Of a stretch of DNA of 64,000 nt, positions 23,720-36,021 are shown piece by piece; position 1 is the first letter of the stretch, and every line of letters begins with the position of its first letter. The notes below the pieces were generated by a model, which worked only from the letters and a program-made list of their open reading frames with translations, was not told where the DNA came from and searched no databases. The DNA comes from Panaeolus papilionaceus (taxonomy: Eukaryota; Basidiomycota; Agaricomycetes; Agaricales), in assembly GCA_015501605.1 (NCBI GenBank), contig JADNRZ010000041.1, positions 1 to 64,000 on the forward strand, given 5' to 3'. Position numbers and translations under genes: made by a program.

Positions 23720-24014
23720 AAGGGCAATACGTAGTGTACATCAAGAAGTTTCTTGATATGAATTCTCATTAATCCTACCACGAACCCAAATCAAGCTTGT
23801 TTCCCCCCACCTTGAACCCATGGTCCCAATAGTAAAGTGATTATTTTATGCTCCGACTATGGCAACCAGCCAAGAAAAGTTCTTGTTAGGGATAGGGCTG
23901 AACATATTTCCAACTAAACATGACTGCCATACAGAGTCACTACATTTCAACTTGCAAGAGCGGACACAAAAACATTGCAGTCAATTGACATTATCTAACT
24001 ACCCTTTGGATATT

Positions 24015-25572
24015 TCATGTCCTCACGAACACATATTGGTTTATCTGGTCAAAGGAGAGCTTTACAAAGGCGGGAATGGGATCTTGATGAAACAGGGATA
24101 GATGTAAGGACAGGAACTCTGATCTAATCCAGTGATCCAAAGGAGTAAACTCGTCACAATAATTGCTGAAATCGAACAAGAAGAATAACATTCTGAGAAT
24201 GGGAAAGCCAATAGAGGTGTTGCAAGAGAGTGTGGCAACCAGCTTTGCTAACTGCTGGAACCTCGGTGCAGAAGGCTCTGGAACACCCTGGCGATAGTTA
24301 ACTGAATACGTGATTGCGAGCTCTCGGAGGACGTTTCCTTCCCGCATGCTGACCAATGCGTCATTGAGTTGGCCGATATACGCCTCTTTGTAATTTCTTT
24401 CTTGGGCAATATGGAGGTCGATACGGCGGAGGTGCTGAATGGATGGTAAAATCATGGCCGGAACATCAACCGTATGGTCCTCAATCTCGTGCACTGTAAT
24501 GAGTTAGTATCCATTCAACAAGGCTTTCCGTGCACTCACTTAGGAATTCTAGGTACTTGAGACTGGATATCCCACAGAATACCTCTGATATTTCCTCCAA
24601 CCGCAAAGCCCATTCTGTAAAAAGCACCCGCAATTTTTTCAGACGAGGAAAGAGGGATATGGGTAGGTGACGCCGTCCTCCACGTGAAAGAGCAGCCAGA
24701 TAGTCAAAGTTTCCAACACTGATGAATTCCAGTTGTGAAAATGAGGACGAGGATGCAGAGAGCGGTGGAAATGGGCGACGCGGATAATCTCCAGCGCCAG
24801 AAATTGTGATTTCCTTTAACAGCTTGCAGGGGTTAAGAGCCTCGACGAAAAACATCCCGCTGCCGCAGTCGGCGAGTGTAACTGAAGACAGATAAGTCAG
24901 AAAGGCCTGTGGAGGACTGACTGGCCATCGATAAAACGTTGAATCTTGAGACCGAAGTGTAGTGATCCGTGGTATCTGAGCTAGCAAGTCGATAGGAACT
25001 GATACGTTTGATACGTCTAGGATCAAGGGGTTCGACCATCGCGCCATCTGTTGGAAAATGGAGACAGTATGCTGTTCGCAAACACAATCAACCTGCGCAT
25101 GATGAGGTCGATGCGTCTCGCAGTACAAGGTGACACTTTGGACGTTAGGTAGCATATCCGAGAGTGTTAATGAGAATTGTAGGTCTGAATACAGCAGATG
25201 TAATGTTCACATGTTAACAGAATGCAAGATTCAACAGTTGAAAACGGCACATACAGTTGCGATGGAATCCACACAATTAGCCATCACCAGCTTGACGCTT
25301 TTGACATACTTTCTGAGATGGGGATATCGCTTCAGACCTTCTCCAATCTGCATCCAGCGGCGTCGTTCGTTTCCAAAGGGTCCATAAGTGATGTTACGAA
25401 ACACAAGTTCTCTGCAAACTCCACGCATAGCGAAGAGCACACTCCAAGCCTTGAGATCTTTTATCTTGTCTTCATCACCGTTGGAGCCGTAGAAGTAGAA
25501 CCTTATTATACGAGCAAGTATTTCAACAGGGAGTTGACAAGACTGCAGGAGATAGGGCCGTTCATCTGTCAT
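24015..25572 (-). CDS. F-box/LRR protein, three exons
   Basis: I start at 25572 (MTDERPYLLQSCQLPVEILARIIRFYFYG), a clear F-box beginning. LPVEILARIIRF is closer to the classical F-box consensus than in the other family members here. Exon 1 ends at GTATGT near 25264. Exon 2 begins DLQFSLTLSDMLPNVQSVTLYC and holds leucine-rich segments (IPRITTLRSQ, LSSVTLADCGSG, FPRLKKLRVLF). A second intron of about 46 nt (GTGAGT..TACTAAC..ACAG) ends near 24495, and exon 3 (VHEIEDHTVDV..) runs to 24015. Total length is about 485 residues. The product probably selects a substrate for an SCF ligase (family inference). It sits directly after the broken F-box copy but belongs to a different subfamily. Confidence 0.7.
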
Positions 25573-25780
25573 TGTCAAACGCGTGTCGGCTCTGTCAAAG
25601 ATGAAAAATTCATGTTGGGTTCGACTTCTCTTGACCCGTCGTTCACACGTGACGTGATGTCCGAAAACAGTCAAGAACCCGGCCTCTCTCTCCCTCCGGT
25701 CTTAATCGGCAATTCGAGGTCTTCCACCCCTCTTACCACACGTTTATGAGATCTTTTCTTTTTGGACACATGAAAAAGCC

Positions 25781-26767
25781 TCAATAGCATTGCAATTCCA
25801 TACCGTCTCTTTGAAACTCGATATCGTTCTTCAAGTCGAGGCACGCAACTTGAATACGCAGCTCCTTGAGATTGGGTGAATCCAATACATGCATGAGATA
25901 GTCGTGACTCAAACGAAGAATGCTGAGGAAGGGTTGAAAGATTCGTTGCATGTCCACGGAAACGCGCGCTGTACTCTCCCAACTGAGCTGCACCAGTCGA
26001 TCACACAGGCCAAGTGCGTAAGCATCAGCATGGGTTGCATCAGAAATAGACCGAGCGACGACACAGTCAACTGTCAGGGATTTAAGCAACGAGGCACGTT
26101 GCAGGATATTGACAAGACAATCTATGCCAACGGTTCGAAAATGGAGTTGCATGAGCGTGTGTAGGCAAGGTCAAACTTGCACACGTAGAGCTGATGCCAA
26201 TGAGATTGGGAAATCGGTGCAATGGAAGTCTGGACAGACGGTAGACGTAGGCACAGGAAACAGGAGTAAGTGACAAGAGCTGAGAGGGCACAATATCAAG
26301 ACGCGATGAAAATAGAAATGTCCCCAAGCTGCCAAAGGTCCTAGAGAAAAGCAAGCACAGGAGAACAGGATGGGACAAGATGATTTCGAGCGCATATATC
26401 CTCTCGGCAATACTCCATATTTTGGCAAAGAAGAAGAGGGTTTGCGAACTCGTGGCTTCACCCAGGTCGAGAAATATGACTAGTTGACGTGAGCCGGATC
26501 GTCGTGCATAAAGCTCAAAGCAGCTTTTTGATAGGTGTCGGCGTTGATTGAGGGTAGTATACAGACAGACCAGAAGCCAGGATAACGCTCACAACACGTC
26601 TTCCAAAGCTTGCTGACAAGTATCAAAGGTAGTAGTGCATGTCGCATGACCTTCATCTCATTTATATTGGGAAGCTTGTTGGTCCTCGAAGATCCATCCA
26701 CACGGGGCTCGAAATGTACGAAAATATAATCAAAGATCAACGGGATGGTTGCTGGATCTACAGACAT
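25781..26767 (-). pseudogene. Broken F-box-like copy
   Basis: The copy starts well (MSVDPATIPLIFDYIFVHFEPRVD.., then LLPLILVSKLWKTCCERYPGFW) and aligns with the genes at 21.5-23.1 and 31.7-33.1 kb. Near 26515 the frame breaks: the expected continuation (SGSRQLVIFLDLGEATSSQ) is in another frame. It shifts again near 26165 before LMQLHFRTVGIDCLVNILQ and stops at 25781 about 200 codons short of its relatives. Two frameshifts and a lost 3' part make a functional F-box protein unlikely. The 3' end lies about 200 bp from the next gene's start. Confidence 0.75.
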
Positions 26768-26907
26768 TTTGAGAGATTGGATCAACATAGGAATCCATCG
26801 ATCACAATCATGGAAATGAGCAAACCGCCGGGTGGAATTGGGGGACATGATAGCTCGATCAGATGATATTTTTAAAAAGACTAGTACATGCTTGGCTCCT
26901 CGTCCAA

Positions 26908-29900
26908 CTAATATGGCATCTCGTTCTCTGTACAGGAACGGCCGGATCGCATAATGTCTTCATCAGTGGCATAGTAAGAATAAAGGGAGTTGGGATGGTC
27001 CAGTGTGCGGAATTTCCATGAGCGGTCGAAAGGTATGATGCTGCCTCTGTGCAGATCCAACGGGTCCGAATGATCAACAAACACGTCTACAATAAGAGAT
27101 GCCGGGCCGGAGGAAAAGATGTCTTTGACGAGACAAGAAAACATATCTTGTCCCTCTGGCTGATGATGAGTACCTAGAGCCCACTGTCGGAGAGAATTGA
27201 CCCTGGCAAGATATATACCGATTGCTTGATATACACCAGTGCCATCAAGGATATCGTTCAAGTGAACCAACTCAAAGTTGTTCAAAAAGAAGGCCAATAT
27301 CTCCATCGACACGCCACGAATGTAGGCATAAGAGTCATACTCCTCAGGGCTCAAGCATGGAACAGATGGATGGGAACGAACAAGACGCTGCGTGTATGCT
27401 CTTGGATTGTATAGCACCGAACAGAGTCCAATGGCAACGAGAGAGAGCGCAGTGCAAGCTCCCAAGTCACCGGTCAAATCAAACGGAGCTAATGCACCTA
27501 GAAAAATATCTGAGAAACTGCTCCTCAACGCTACCATACCATACGCACCAATTATAATGTTTCTTTTCTTGACAAAGACACCATGGTAAAAGAGGATAAG
27601 GCGATGAATCATCTGGGTGGATGAAATGTCGGAAGGTGGTTTGACCGCCAAAGGAAAGCAAAGCTGATAGGTGAGAGCCGTCAGAGTATCCACAAGGTTG
27701 CCGGTCATATAGCCATAGGAAGCATCAACAACAGTAGGAGCAATGGTCCAAGTTGAATAGTATGTGCCAGGCTTGAGCATTCTAGAGTCTCGCATGATCA
27801 GAGTCTGGTGAGAAAATAAGAAATAGTCGACTGACAAACCCATTCCGGTGGTAAGCTTTACGGCATGTACTTCCCAATCTTCGTCGGAAGGGGGCATCAT
27901 TGGGTCGAGTGGTCGATGAATATGTGACGGGTTGCGAGAAGTAGACGGGTTGCATATAAACCAAATCTGTTCGCCTTCCAAAACCTGGACGAGCATGGCA
28001 CGACCATCCGATACCATCCGATTGCAGACATAGGAGCCTGCAAGAGAGACGGACCTGGTATTTAGCTTTTCGATGGGAAGATGATCGTCATGATGGGTGA
28101 TAAAAGTCGACCGAGTCATACGCCATGCCACCTGATCTGCAAACAAGGCAGTCGAAGCCAAGGGGGTCGACATGGGAATATCCACGGCTTGAATGATAGG
28201 TACCGGGCTTTGAGACAAAGCATCAAAGAACTGAGTCAAGGTACCACGGCAGAAACCAGGCTTCAAGGCACCTCCAAATTCTATAAATAGATTGGTTTGA
28301 TAGCTGTCAGAGAAGTCGGAAAAAAAAAAAAAAAAAAAAAAAACATAAGAACCTTCTACGAGAATAACCTCAGAAGGATCGAAAACCCAAGACATTGCAG
28401 CTTCTTTGAAATCGGCTGTTTGGCTGCGACTGACAAACACAATATGGCGACTATTAAACTTGAAGTCGTTGTGTTTCATAGAGGCCAAAAAGGCCCAATC
28501 TACCCTCGATAGAGGGGACTCGATAGTAGAATCAATGACCTTCTGTAGAGTCTGGCGACTACTCGCTAACCAAGTAGAAAATAGAGCTTGCTGGTCTAGA
28601 CTCTGTTGTACAACTCCAGTTTTCATTTGATTACCCTTGTTTATTTTTCAAAATGTACTCACATAGGAGGGGAGAGAAATAGAAAAAGTCGATGAAGATT
28701 CTGATACGAATGTATGTTCATAAAAGAGAACCTAGAAGGGGTTTGAGAGTTAATTGGGTTAGGTATAAGAATTGGGTGCTGACTAACCTTTCTTGATAAG
28801 GATCTTGACAGATTGAAGAGAGGAAGGGTATGTATAAAAGGTGTCAAGCGAGGGTTATGGACAATCAAAGACAATGGATAAATGGAATTGCCTGAAAAGG
28901 GCAATGCTGCTAAAGCACCACCCGACTGAGCATTGAGATGGCAAACAGGCCTTGTATATGAAAGGATCTATACCGAATGTATTTAATGGAATAAAAAATA
29001 AATAAAAAAGAAGGAAAATGAATAATAAAGAACTTACAGTAATGTCTTGAAAATCAAGAGGATTGCAAGCCTTTGTTGGAAGATGTTGATGAACGGGCAC
29101 CTGATAAAGACGGTCCAATAGTTGTTCTATAAAAAGAGTTTAGCAAGAAGAAGATCCCAGACGTTCATTCTCCTACCAATAGAAAACCAATCCTTGACAC
29201 AGGCAAGACCAGATTGGTCAGTTGTCCAAGAAGAGAGCTTGTCCAAGAGGAAGATAACAGTCTGTGTGGCCTGCTCCTGTCCAGTTGCCATCACGAAAAG
29301 AGCTCTCCAGATGACCAACTCAAACTGAACAATGACAGCAGGTTTATGCATTGGAAGATGGCTTGAATACTATGAAAAAATTGAATGGTTGTAAAACATG
29401 GATGAATAGATCTACACACCACCAACAACTGTTGCTTGGTAAAAGACCAATCCATCAGACAGAGATCGGACAACAGAAATATGGGTGAAACCATTGTTGC
29501 AAACCACAATGGTCTTTGGGGTGAATATCGTTCCTTCAAAGGTCCAAGACCTAGGCCCAACCATGAAACCTCTGAGAAGCGTGGAAGGAGGTTTAAGGAA
29601 ACCGTGCTACAATGAATGATTTCACGAAGATGTGCTGCTGCCAATACCAAATTGTGACAAGTTGGGCCAATGCCTGGGATGGACTTGGATTGCTCCAGGC
29701 AAGACCTGAACATTGGCACAGACCCCGCCGAATATTCTTCAGCTGAACAAGGAGATCGCCGCATAAAATGGCGAGATTCAGCAGCCTTGAGAGCCACACT
29801 TTGAATATCATCAAGCCGACTCTGAAACTGGATGGGTTTATGAACAATGGCACACTACCACAGGACAAGGAAGCTCACCACCGCCCATGCCTTCATGTCA

Positions 29901-30309
29901 CCAACAAGAAGCCCAAATTTCCTTTCCGCATCCACATCTTCCACCGGTTGCTCTGCTACACCGTGATGGATGGCTGCCCAGCAGTCCAATATACGGAATG
30001 CGACGTTATAGTCAATGATATCTTCACACAGATCATCGCCGAGACGGTTAATCGCCAGACTAGATGGAAGCCAATGTCTACACAGAGGATCTTGCGTCAC
30101 ATTGGGTGTGAAATGAGTGGACTGGTAGGCCATAAAACTGCGGTATAATTCCTAGACAAAAGGGATTGAGTAGATGCCATTGGCAACACACCAAGAAATG
30201 CATTTGCAGTCCTTACGCTCATACGGGGTTCGTCCATGAATACATCCGGTACAAATCGACCACATTGCCATGCAGCACTGATGCCTGCATGATGAGGGAT
30301 GAGAGGCAT
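26908..30309 (-). CDS. JmjC-like family protein, short-linker copy, metal ligands lost
   Basis: I start at 30309 (MPLIPHHAGISAAWQCG), which matches the start of the paralogues. The N-terminal helical domain is complete (ELYRSFMAYQ.., YSSHLPMHKPAVIVQFELVIW, DWFS). The long acidic linker of the relatives at 16-20 and 51-55 kb is missing: only short exons separate the two domains. The JmjC-like part (28626-26908) includes SLAGSYVCNRMVSDGRAML..LEGEQIWFICNP, where H.D is replaced by R and V, and MLKPGTYYSTW, where the distal His is Tyr. An intron near 28310-28350 carries a run of about 24 T on the coding strand. A helical C-terminus (YDSYAYIRGVSMEILAFFL) is shared with the whole family. The product is probably a non-catalytic JmjC-fold protein. 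Confidence 0.7.
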
Positions 30310-31696
30310 AGTGGTCAGGGATAAACGTAGGGAATGCTGACAAGCAACATAATCCGGATCGTAGGTCATACATTAGGGTAGGTGTTGTGCTGGTATGTCG
30401 GATCATATGTGTCTCGGCGTAACACGGCTACTCCACATGAAAAAACAAAAGCAACACAGACTGGCAGAAAGCTTGGCCGGGGCTTGGGAAATTATACGGG
30501 CATGGAGCCACGTTCAAGCTCCGTCAAGAAAAAAGTGCACGAGTAACAATTTGAGCGTAGCTCAGCGGATGTATAAATACATCGCTTGACTCGGATAGCC
30601 ATCGGCAGTTGTGAGACATAAGTAGGTCCCCGTTCGGGAATGGGCTGGATTGGGGGTCGGCGTGGGTAGATGTAGAGATGATAAACTGATACATTGTAAC
30701 GGAGCAGGGAAAAAAACACCAGACGGATGCCAATGACCAGAGCGTCGATCTACAGGGTAAAGGACATGAACTGGGTATGGAAAGTCATGAAAAGACTCGC
30801 TAACGCATCATCCAGAAACCTAGAGCATAAACGGCAAGTGACAATGGCAAGAGGACCAAATAGTTATTTTTCTGGCATGGATGAAAATTTTACCAGCAAT
30901 TTCATGAACAATCACCAGAGTAGCACAGAAGAACACTTGCTCCATCAATCTAGGAGGCATCAAGAACAGACCACCGTCAACAGGCACATCGAGTAGCAGG
31001 GTGATGTCGACAACGTATCAGGAAAACACGCCAAGGGCCCCTATAATGAAGAGAAACAAATGAAAAGCCAAGAAAAGGTAACAGTAAAACGTAGAGATGG
31101 AAAACATCCTGTGAAAAATTGGAAGCTTATTCGACCCCTTTTGGTTATGTAACATGTATTTATTTTTATAAATGATTTCGTTGATAACTATAATTAATTC
31201 AATTAAAATAGCAAGAACGATGTGTTGCGAAGAGGGAACTGCATCATATCTTTCAGATAAACATCGGGCTTGGATCTCACTAGACCATCGCTTTGCAGTA
31301 CTTTAGTTGAGTATTGACTGGTGTTCTCATGAGATGGCATCCATTGACGAGAAAAAGAAAACATATCACATGTCGAATTCCTAACGGGACATGTGCACGT
31401 GGTGCTGCATCTGATCGCTCCTCACCTATCAGACAAGCCACTCCATGTAACAGCGTGTCATCCCACCTCCCATGCATCCTGCCTGTGCATTCACCGACTA
31501 CCAGACTGCTCACCTGGCTCATCGAGCTTCGAGTCTTGCAAGGCAGGCTAATTACAGTAGACGAGTATCCTATCTGATGGTCAACTACTCATAGAGCCAC
31601 GTCGTAATAAGGGATTTAAAAACGTCCAACAGAGACGAGTTACGACAAGATTGGAATTAAAACGTCTCTATCTGAATTGAATAATCAGTATATCGA
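30310..31696. other. Intergenic, no gene seen
   Basis: Only short overlapping open frames occur. An AT-rich patch lies at about 31130-31215. No motif, repeat or splice-consistent gene was recognised. Confidence 0.5.
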
Positions 31697-33130
31697 TTAA
31701 ATATAGAACAAGCGTAAACTTACATAAGAAAACCGGGCGCCATTGAGAAAGACAGGACCATGAATTTGTTCCCGGAAAGTATGGACCCATGTGGCAATAT
31801 GAGTGTGACGGCAATTGATATGAAAAAAATTCCCGTTTATATTACAGGCTTGAAGAAAAGGACTAAAAGTGCCAAGTAAAATAGACACATTAATCCAGAG
31901 GATATCGTCGGTTCCTAGGTCACGAAGTTGCTTGGAAGATGCACGAGGTCGTGACATGACAATATTGAGAACACGGATGCGAGTGAAAAGCCTGGTAAGG
32001 TATGGTTCATATCGAGAAGTCTTGACCCACTCGATGCCGAAATTACGAAAGTCTTTTGGTTGGACGTCGATCGTAAAGGTGGATAGGTTGACCATCTGAT
32101 CAAGAGCGGGAACCCAGACAAATTCGTCCAATGACGAAGCCCCTACACCAAGCGATTGGAGGTGAACAAGGGAATTGTGACGAGTAAAGGCAACGAGACT
32201 TTCTCCGGGACTGTAAATGCTGATGGTCTTGATGTTGGGTGCCCGAAGACAATAGAGCAACGCATCATCGTCGAGGGAGAGATCAACCAGACAAGGTAGC
32301 TCCATGCTTCTCAGCTCGGAGGTGAGAGGGATACCAGCCACCCATTCCAAAGCCACGACACGACCGCTGCCATCCAGAACATACTTGTCCTCGAGGGATA
32401 CCCTGCGTATGATTGGAGTAACGGTACATATGGCACTGACGGCTTGCAAGGAGGAAGTGTGATACATGATGTCGATGAGGTCTGCCGATCGGATAGTTCG
32501 GAACCGGATATGCGTCAAAGATGTTGTCGGCATGCTGGAAAACGGAGGGCCCAAGAAATATGTGAGAGATGCCAAATGACGCAATCTAGGCAGGTAATCG
32601 CATCGAAGATTGGCGAGGCAACCAATGGGGTACATTGGGTCAATAGTGCCACGAACAGCACAGCTGGGGTTGTGAAACGACACGCGCAGATTGTCAAGAT
32701 TTTCAAATGGTTGGTCGAATAATGACAGGATGTCAGGAGGCTCCTGAATCCTTAATTGCAGTGCGAAAATCCGATGGGAAACCAGTTTGAGCTGTACGTA
32801 TACATGGTGCAAATCGATAGGAGTGGCATTCATCAGATCGAGGCAAATATGCATCACTCTGTTGCCAGAGAGTTGGACACGTCGAATGAAAAACGTAATG
32901 ACGTCGTTTCGATTTTGAGGATTTATGGGGGGTAGAGGACAAAAGGTCCATAACGAGGACTTTCTTTGGCACGCTGCATACCAAGCCCTACAGACTCCAA
33001 GTAAGGGTGTCAAAGGGGGTTGTACCACGTCCTGGAGAGAGGAATCCCAGCCAACGTTAGCCGGTCGTGATGGGCCAAGAACGGGTTCAAAGTAACCCAG
33101 TACCTCGTCAAAAATGGATGGATAGTCCAT
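31697..33130 (-). CDS. F-box-like/LRR-like protein
   Basis: I start at 33130 (MDYPSIFDEVLGYFEPVLG), four codons inside the longest frame, because it matches the MDYSRFPSIL start of the paralogue at 21.5-23.1 kb. Next come LTPLLGVCRAWYAACQRKSSLWTF, an F-box-like helix pair, and VQLSGNRVMHICLDLMNAT. Leucine-rich pieces follow (LRHLASLTYFL, LPCLVDLSLDDDALLYCLR, LVHLQSLGVGASSLDEFVW). The frame ends after GPVFLNGARFSY, where a GTAAGT donor suggests that the last few codons are intron and a short terminal exon may exist. About 477 residues. SCF adaptor role is inferred. Confidence 0.72.
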   Translation of the reverse strand: MDYPSIFDEVLGYFEPVLGPSRPANVGWDSSLQDVVQPPLTPLLGVCRAWYAACQRKSSLWTFCPLPPINPQNRNDVITFFIRRVQLSGNRVMHICLDLMNATPIDLHHVYVQLKLVSHRIFALQLRIQEPPDILSLFDQPFENLDNLRVSFHNPSCAVRGTIDPMYPIGCLANLRCDYLPRLRHLASLTYFLGPPFSSMPTTSLTHIRFRTIRSADLIDIMYHTSSLQAVSAICTVTPIIRRVSLEDKYVLDGSGRVVALEWVAGIPLTSELRSMELPCLVDLSLDDDALLYCLRAPNIKTISIYSPGESLVAFTRHNSLVHLQSLGVGASSLDEFVWVPALDQMVNLSTFTIDVQPKDFRNFGIEWVKTSRYEPYLTRLFTRIRVLNIVMSRPRASSKQLRDLGTDDILWINVSILLGTFSPFLQACNINGNFFHINCRHTHIATWVHTFREQIHGPVFLNGARFSYVSLRLFYI

Positions 33131-33272
33131 CGAGTGCCACACATGTAAAAATCAAATCGATGGGACTCTGATAAAAAGATACATTCGGATATAGCCAGAG
33201 ATTTTGATGTTTGGCAACGCAAGCAAGTACAAATTGGGAAATGGACCATGTCCATGCAAAGCCAAAATGCGA

Positions 33273-33290
33273 AGAGAGAGAGAGAGAGAG
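33273..33290. repeat. (AG)9 microsatellite
   Basis: Nine perfect AG units lie between the F-box-like gene and the 3' end of the BAH-PHD gene. Confidence 0.9.
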
Positions 33291-33310
33291 TAAACGAATA
33301 ACGAATGTCA

Positions 33311-34413
33311 TTATAGAGTTAATTTACACCGAGGGCACTCATACGATGCCTTTTTCATTCTGAGTAAATAGGACAGTTGCTCCGATCCCATGATTGACTC
33401 CAACTCGGCAGTCAATTCCGAGACGTGTAGAAAGTCTCTACGGAAAAGCAAATGGCTCATGGATGAAACGTCACTTGCAGTGCCAGTGACACTGTAAAAA
33501 AGACCGCCATCTTGTATACCTCGTTCAGTGGGATTATTCAAGATCAAACGCACGACCTTGTCCACAGTGTCTACTTCACCGGGATAGAAATGGCGTTCCG
33601 GATTCAACTGTTTGATGCAATCGACGTCGTACCACACGGCGCAACGAGAGCAGAATCTCTGGGAAGAAGATTGTGGCGCAAAAATGGAGTTACAAATACA
33701 ATGTGGGTTGAAGCCCTAGCGTTCAGGTCAACTAAACGATGCCATCAAACACCGTTGTATCTGACGTACGTGAACGTGGATGCCGGTCGGACGGATTTCA
33801 ACAAAGGCTCGATAAAACCAATCTTGGTGATGGATCTCGTCATCAGAAGACCGTTTGGTATCATCGTAGAAATAAACAGCGTCGTCATCTAAGAATACGA
33901 TAGCTGTAAGTGAGCAGATATACAGACAGGCAAGTGGTTCGTGCCTTCAATAGTTTCCAACTCTATAACGCCTTTCTGATCAGAAAGAAGCAGCTCAAAC
34001 GGAGCAAGGTTGGACAACATGGCACGTTGTCTATTGCAATGTATGAGTATGGTGCCAAAAGTATCAGATAACTCCTTACGCGGCAGTTTTTGCAATGGCA
34101 CAAAGTTCTTCTCTCGAGTAAAACCAAAAGCCTGTCACCCAGATCTTTCCACGCAACCCTTGCCGAATGCTATCTACTCGCATCTTATAATAGGCGTAGC
34201 CATCATAATCAGGACCAGATCCAGGAGTACGCATAAGATAATGTCGAACGAAAATGCTGAAAATCGGATGTCAACAATGAAAGTGCGACAGATTCCAGTC
34301 CTATGTACTCACTTGGATCCACGTTCCAAACGAACCTGTTGATCACCAGTGCCAATGGTAACAGTAGAGAGCGACTGAAAGCGCTCAGCTCTTTGAACAC
34401 TGGGGACTACCAT
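33311..34413 (-). CDS. BAH-PHD-type chromatin reader, 300 aa
   Basis: Five exons (34413-34313, 34256-34080, 34030-33945, 33903-33770, 33715-33311) give 903 coding bases, exactly 301 codons, with all phases matching. Residues about 35-165 look like a BAH domain: YYKMRVDSIRQGLRGKIWVTGFWFYSREEL, then LSNLAPFELLLSDQKGVIELETI and the WFYRAFVEI strand. Residues 167-200 look like a PHD finger: HCIC, FCSRC and WYDVDC. The His normally preceding the third pair is Asp, and the last pair (CPRC, residues 293-296) is separated by about 90 residues. BAH and PHD modules bind nucleosomes and histone tails, so a nuclear reader role is likely by family. Intron 3 (33944-33904) has a GC donor. It lies in an island of JmjC-like and TET-like genes. 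Confidence 0.68.
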
Positions 34414-36021
34414 CACAACGAACGACGACGGGAAAAGATGAAAGTTGGAAAAAAGATTAAGATCATGTAATGAAAAGTTGGAAGAGACAAAGGTTCACAT
34501 GGTTGCCTTTTTGTGACACGACGCGAGCTTCTTCAAGTTGACAGATCAACTCTGAGAGTGCTCACGATGGAACCTCCTCGGACTCGGCCAACGAGATGGA
34601 TATAGCTTTCATCTAACCCAACTAAATGCTACCGCATGACTGATATGAACATCATTCCACTTGCACAGATTTTGACATGCGCAAACGCCATACAAAAGCA
34701 GGGGTTTGCTGTGCGATACTGTGCAGAGGTCCCAGCAAAGCCAGATAAAGCCGCGGCGCGGGCGCGACGTCTTCAAGTGCATGAGAACAACACACTCGAT
34801 GACCGGAGCGAGGCCAAGGTCGCACAGGGCACACTGAGAGTGTAGGTTGGGGGTCTCCGTAAGCACCTAGGCCTTTGTAGCGAGACGAGATTTGAAGGAA
34901 ACAATGCGTGAGCCAAAGGTTCAAAATATGGGCACAATATTAGCCGTTCTATTTTCACGAACCCTCCTGAACTACGCGTTGCCTCTTGAAGGACTTCTCG
35001 AAGAGGCACGACTCTACAGGGCTTCAAGAGAAGGGTTCATATTCTCTCATTATAGGAAGATGTGAACATCGATGTCACAATTGCTTGTGAGTTTCCAGTA
35101 TTGGTGCAGATCATTCATACCTATCGCGTGCCTTGCAGTACGTCATGGACCGCGTCTATACGTTTGAAGCTCAGGATCCCGACCTCTTCCTGGACTTCGT
35201 GGAGGACGTTACGCACGAATGGCAAAAAATTGCATCCCAAGACCCTCCAAAAAGGAAAATTAGCGCCGAAGCGTTTCAAAGAATCGAAAGTAGAATGAAA
35301 AATACAAGAATAAGGAGGATACCGTCGATACATAGTAAAACAAAATTGCATGGGATGTGGGTTCGGAGCCGATTAGCACGACAATGTAGCGATTTTGAGA
35401 GGCTACGACTGTACGATTGGCGGTCCGATTCATATTGTTCAATACTCTACGTATCGGATGAGAAGAATCATATTAATGTTATAAAAAGAACAAGTCAAAT
35501 TCTTGTTATTTTGGACAAGAGATATTATAGATATTACTTATATAACTCCAGTTCAGAGACAAGATATGCATATGACACTACTTTTAAAGGGGTGGGGGTT
35601 GCAATTTTACAACGGGTTCTGGAGATTTTCTTGAGCATCGGCGGTGGAGGGGTCGGTGTCAGGCACAAGCACAGCTGTTGTGGCAGTTGGAAGAGGTGGA
35701 GGAACTGTAGGAGGGGCATGGACAGGGACAAGACCGAGATCTGGATCTGGGGAAGGATTGGGTCTGTGGGATGTAGTCAGATAGAAGACAAACGTACCCA
35801 AATGCTCAATGATATTAACCATGTCTGTCGGGTCTATCACCTGCACGCCTTTCCTGCTTGGCCTTTTTAGCGCCGACAAGGGTGCTTCGAGGATGTGCCC
35901 CAAAGCGATGAGAGTCCCATCCTGGAAGCTCCCCTGCGTGTTGGTTAACAAATGTCCGATCTCGGCTGTCCTGTTGGAAAGGGGATTCGGAGGTCGATGG
36001 CTTAGGGCGAGGAGCTGGAGC
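34414..36021. other. Intergenic, no confident gene
   Basis: An open frame at 35133-35870 (+) begins plausibly (TFEAQDPDLFLDFVEDVTHEW) but soon becomes AT-rich and unlike coding sequence; it may be a remnant exon. On the other strand 35607-35951 is Pro/Thr-rich. Neither has a recognised motif or a splice-consistent extension. Confidence 0.4.

Noticed and set aside
35133..35870. 245-codon frame on the + strand
   Set aside because: Only the first ~60 codons look like protein; the remainder is AT-rich and no intron or motif supports it. Kept only as a possible remnant in the spacer entry.
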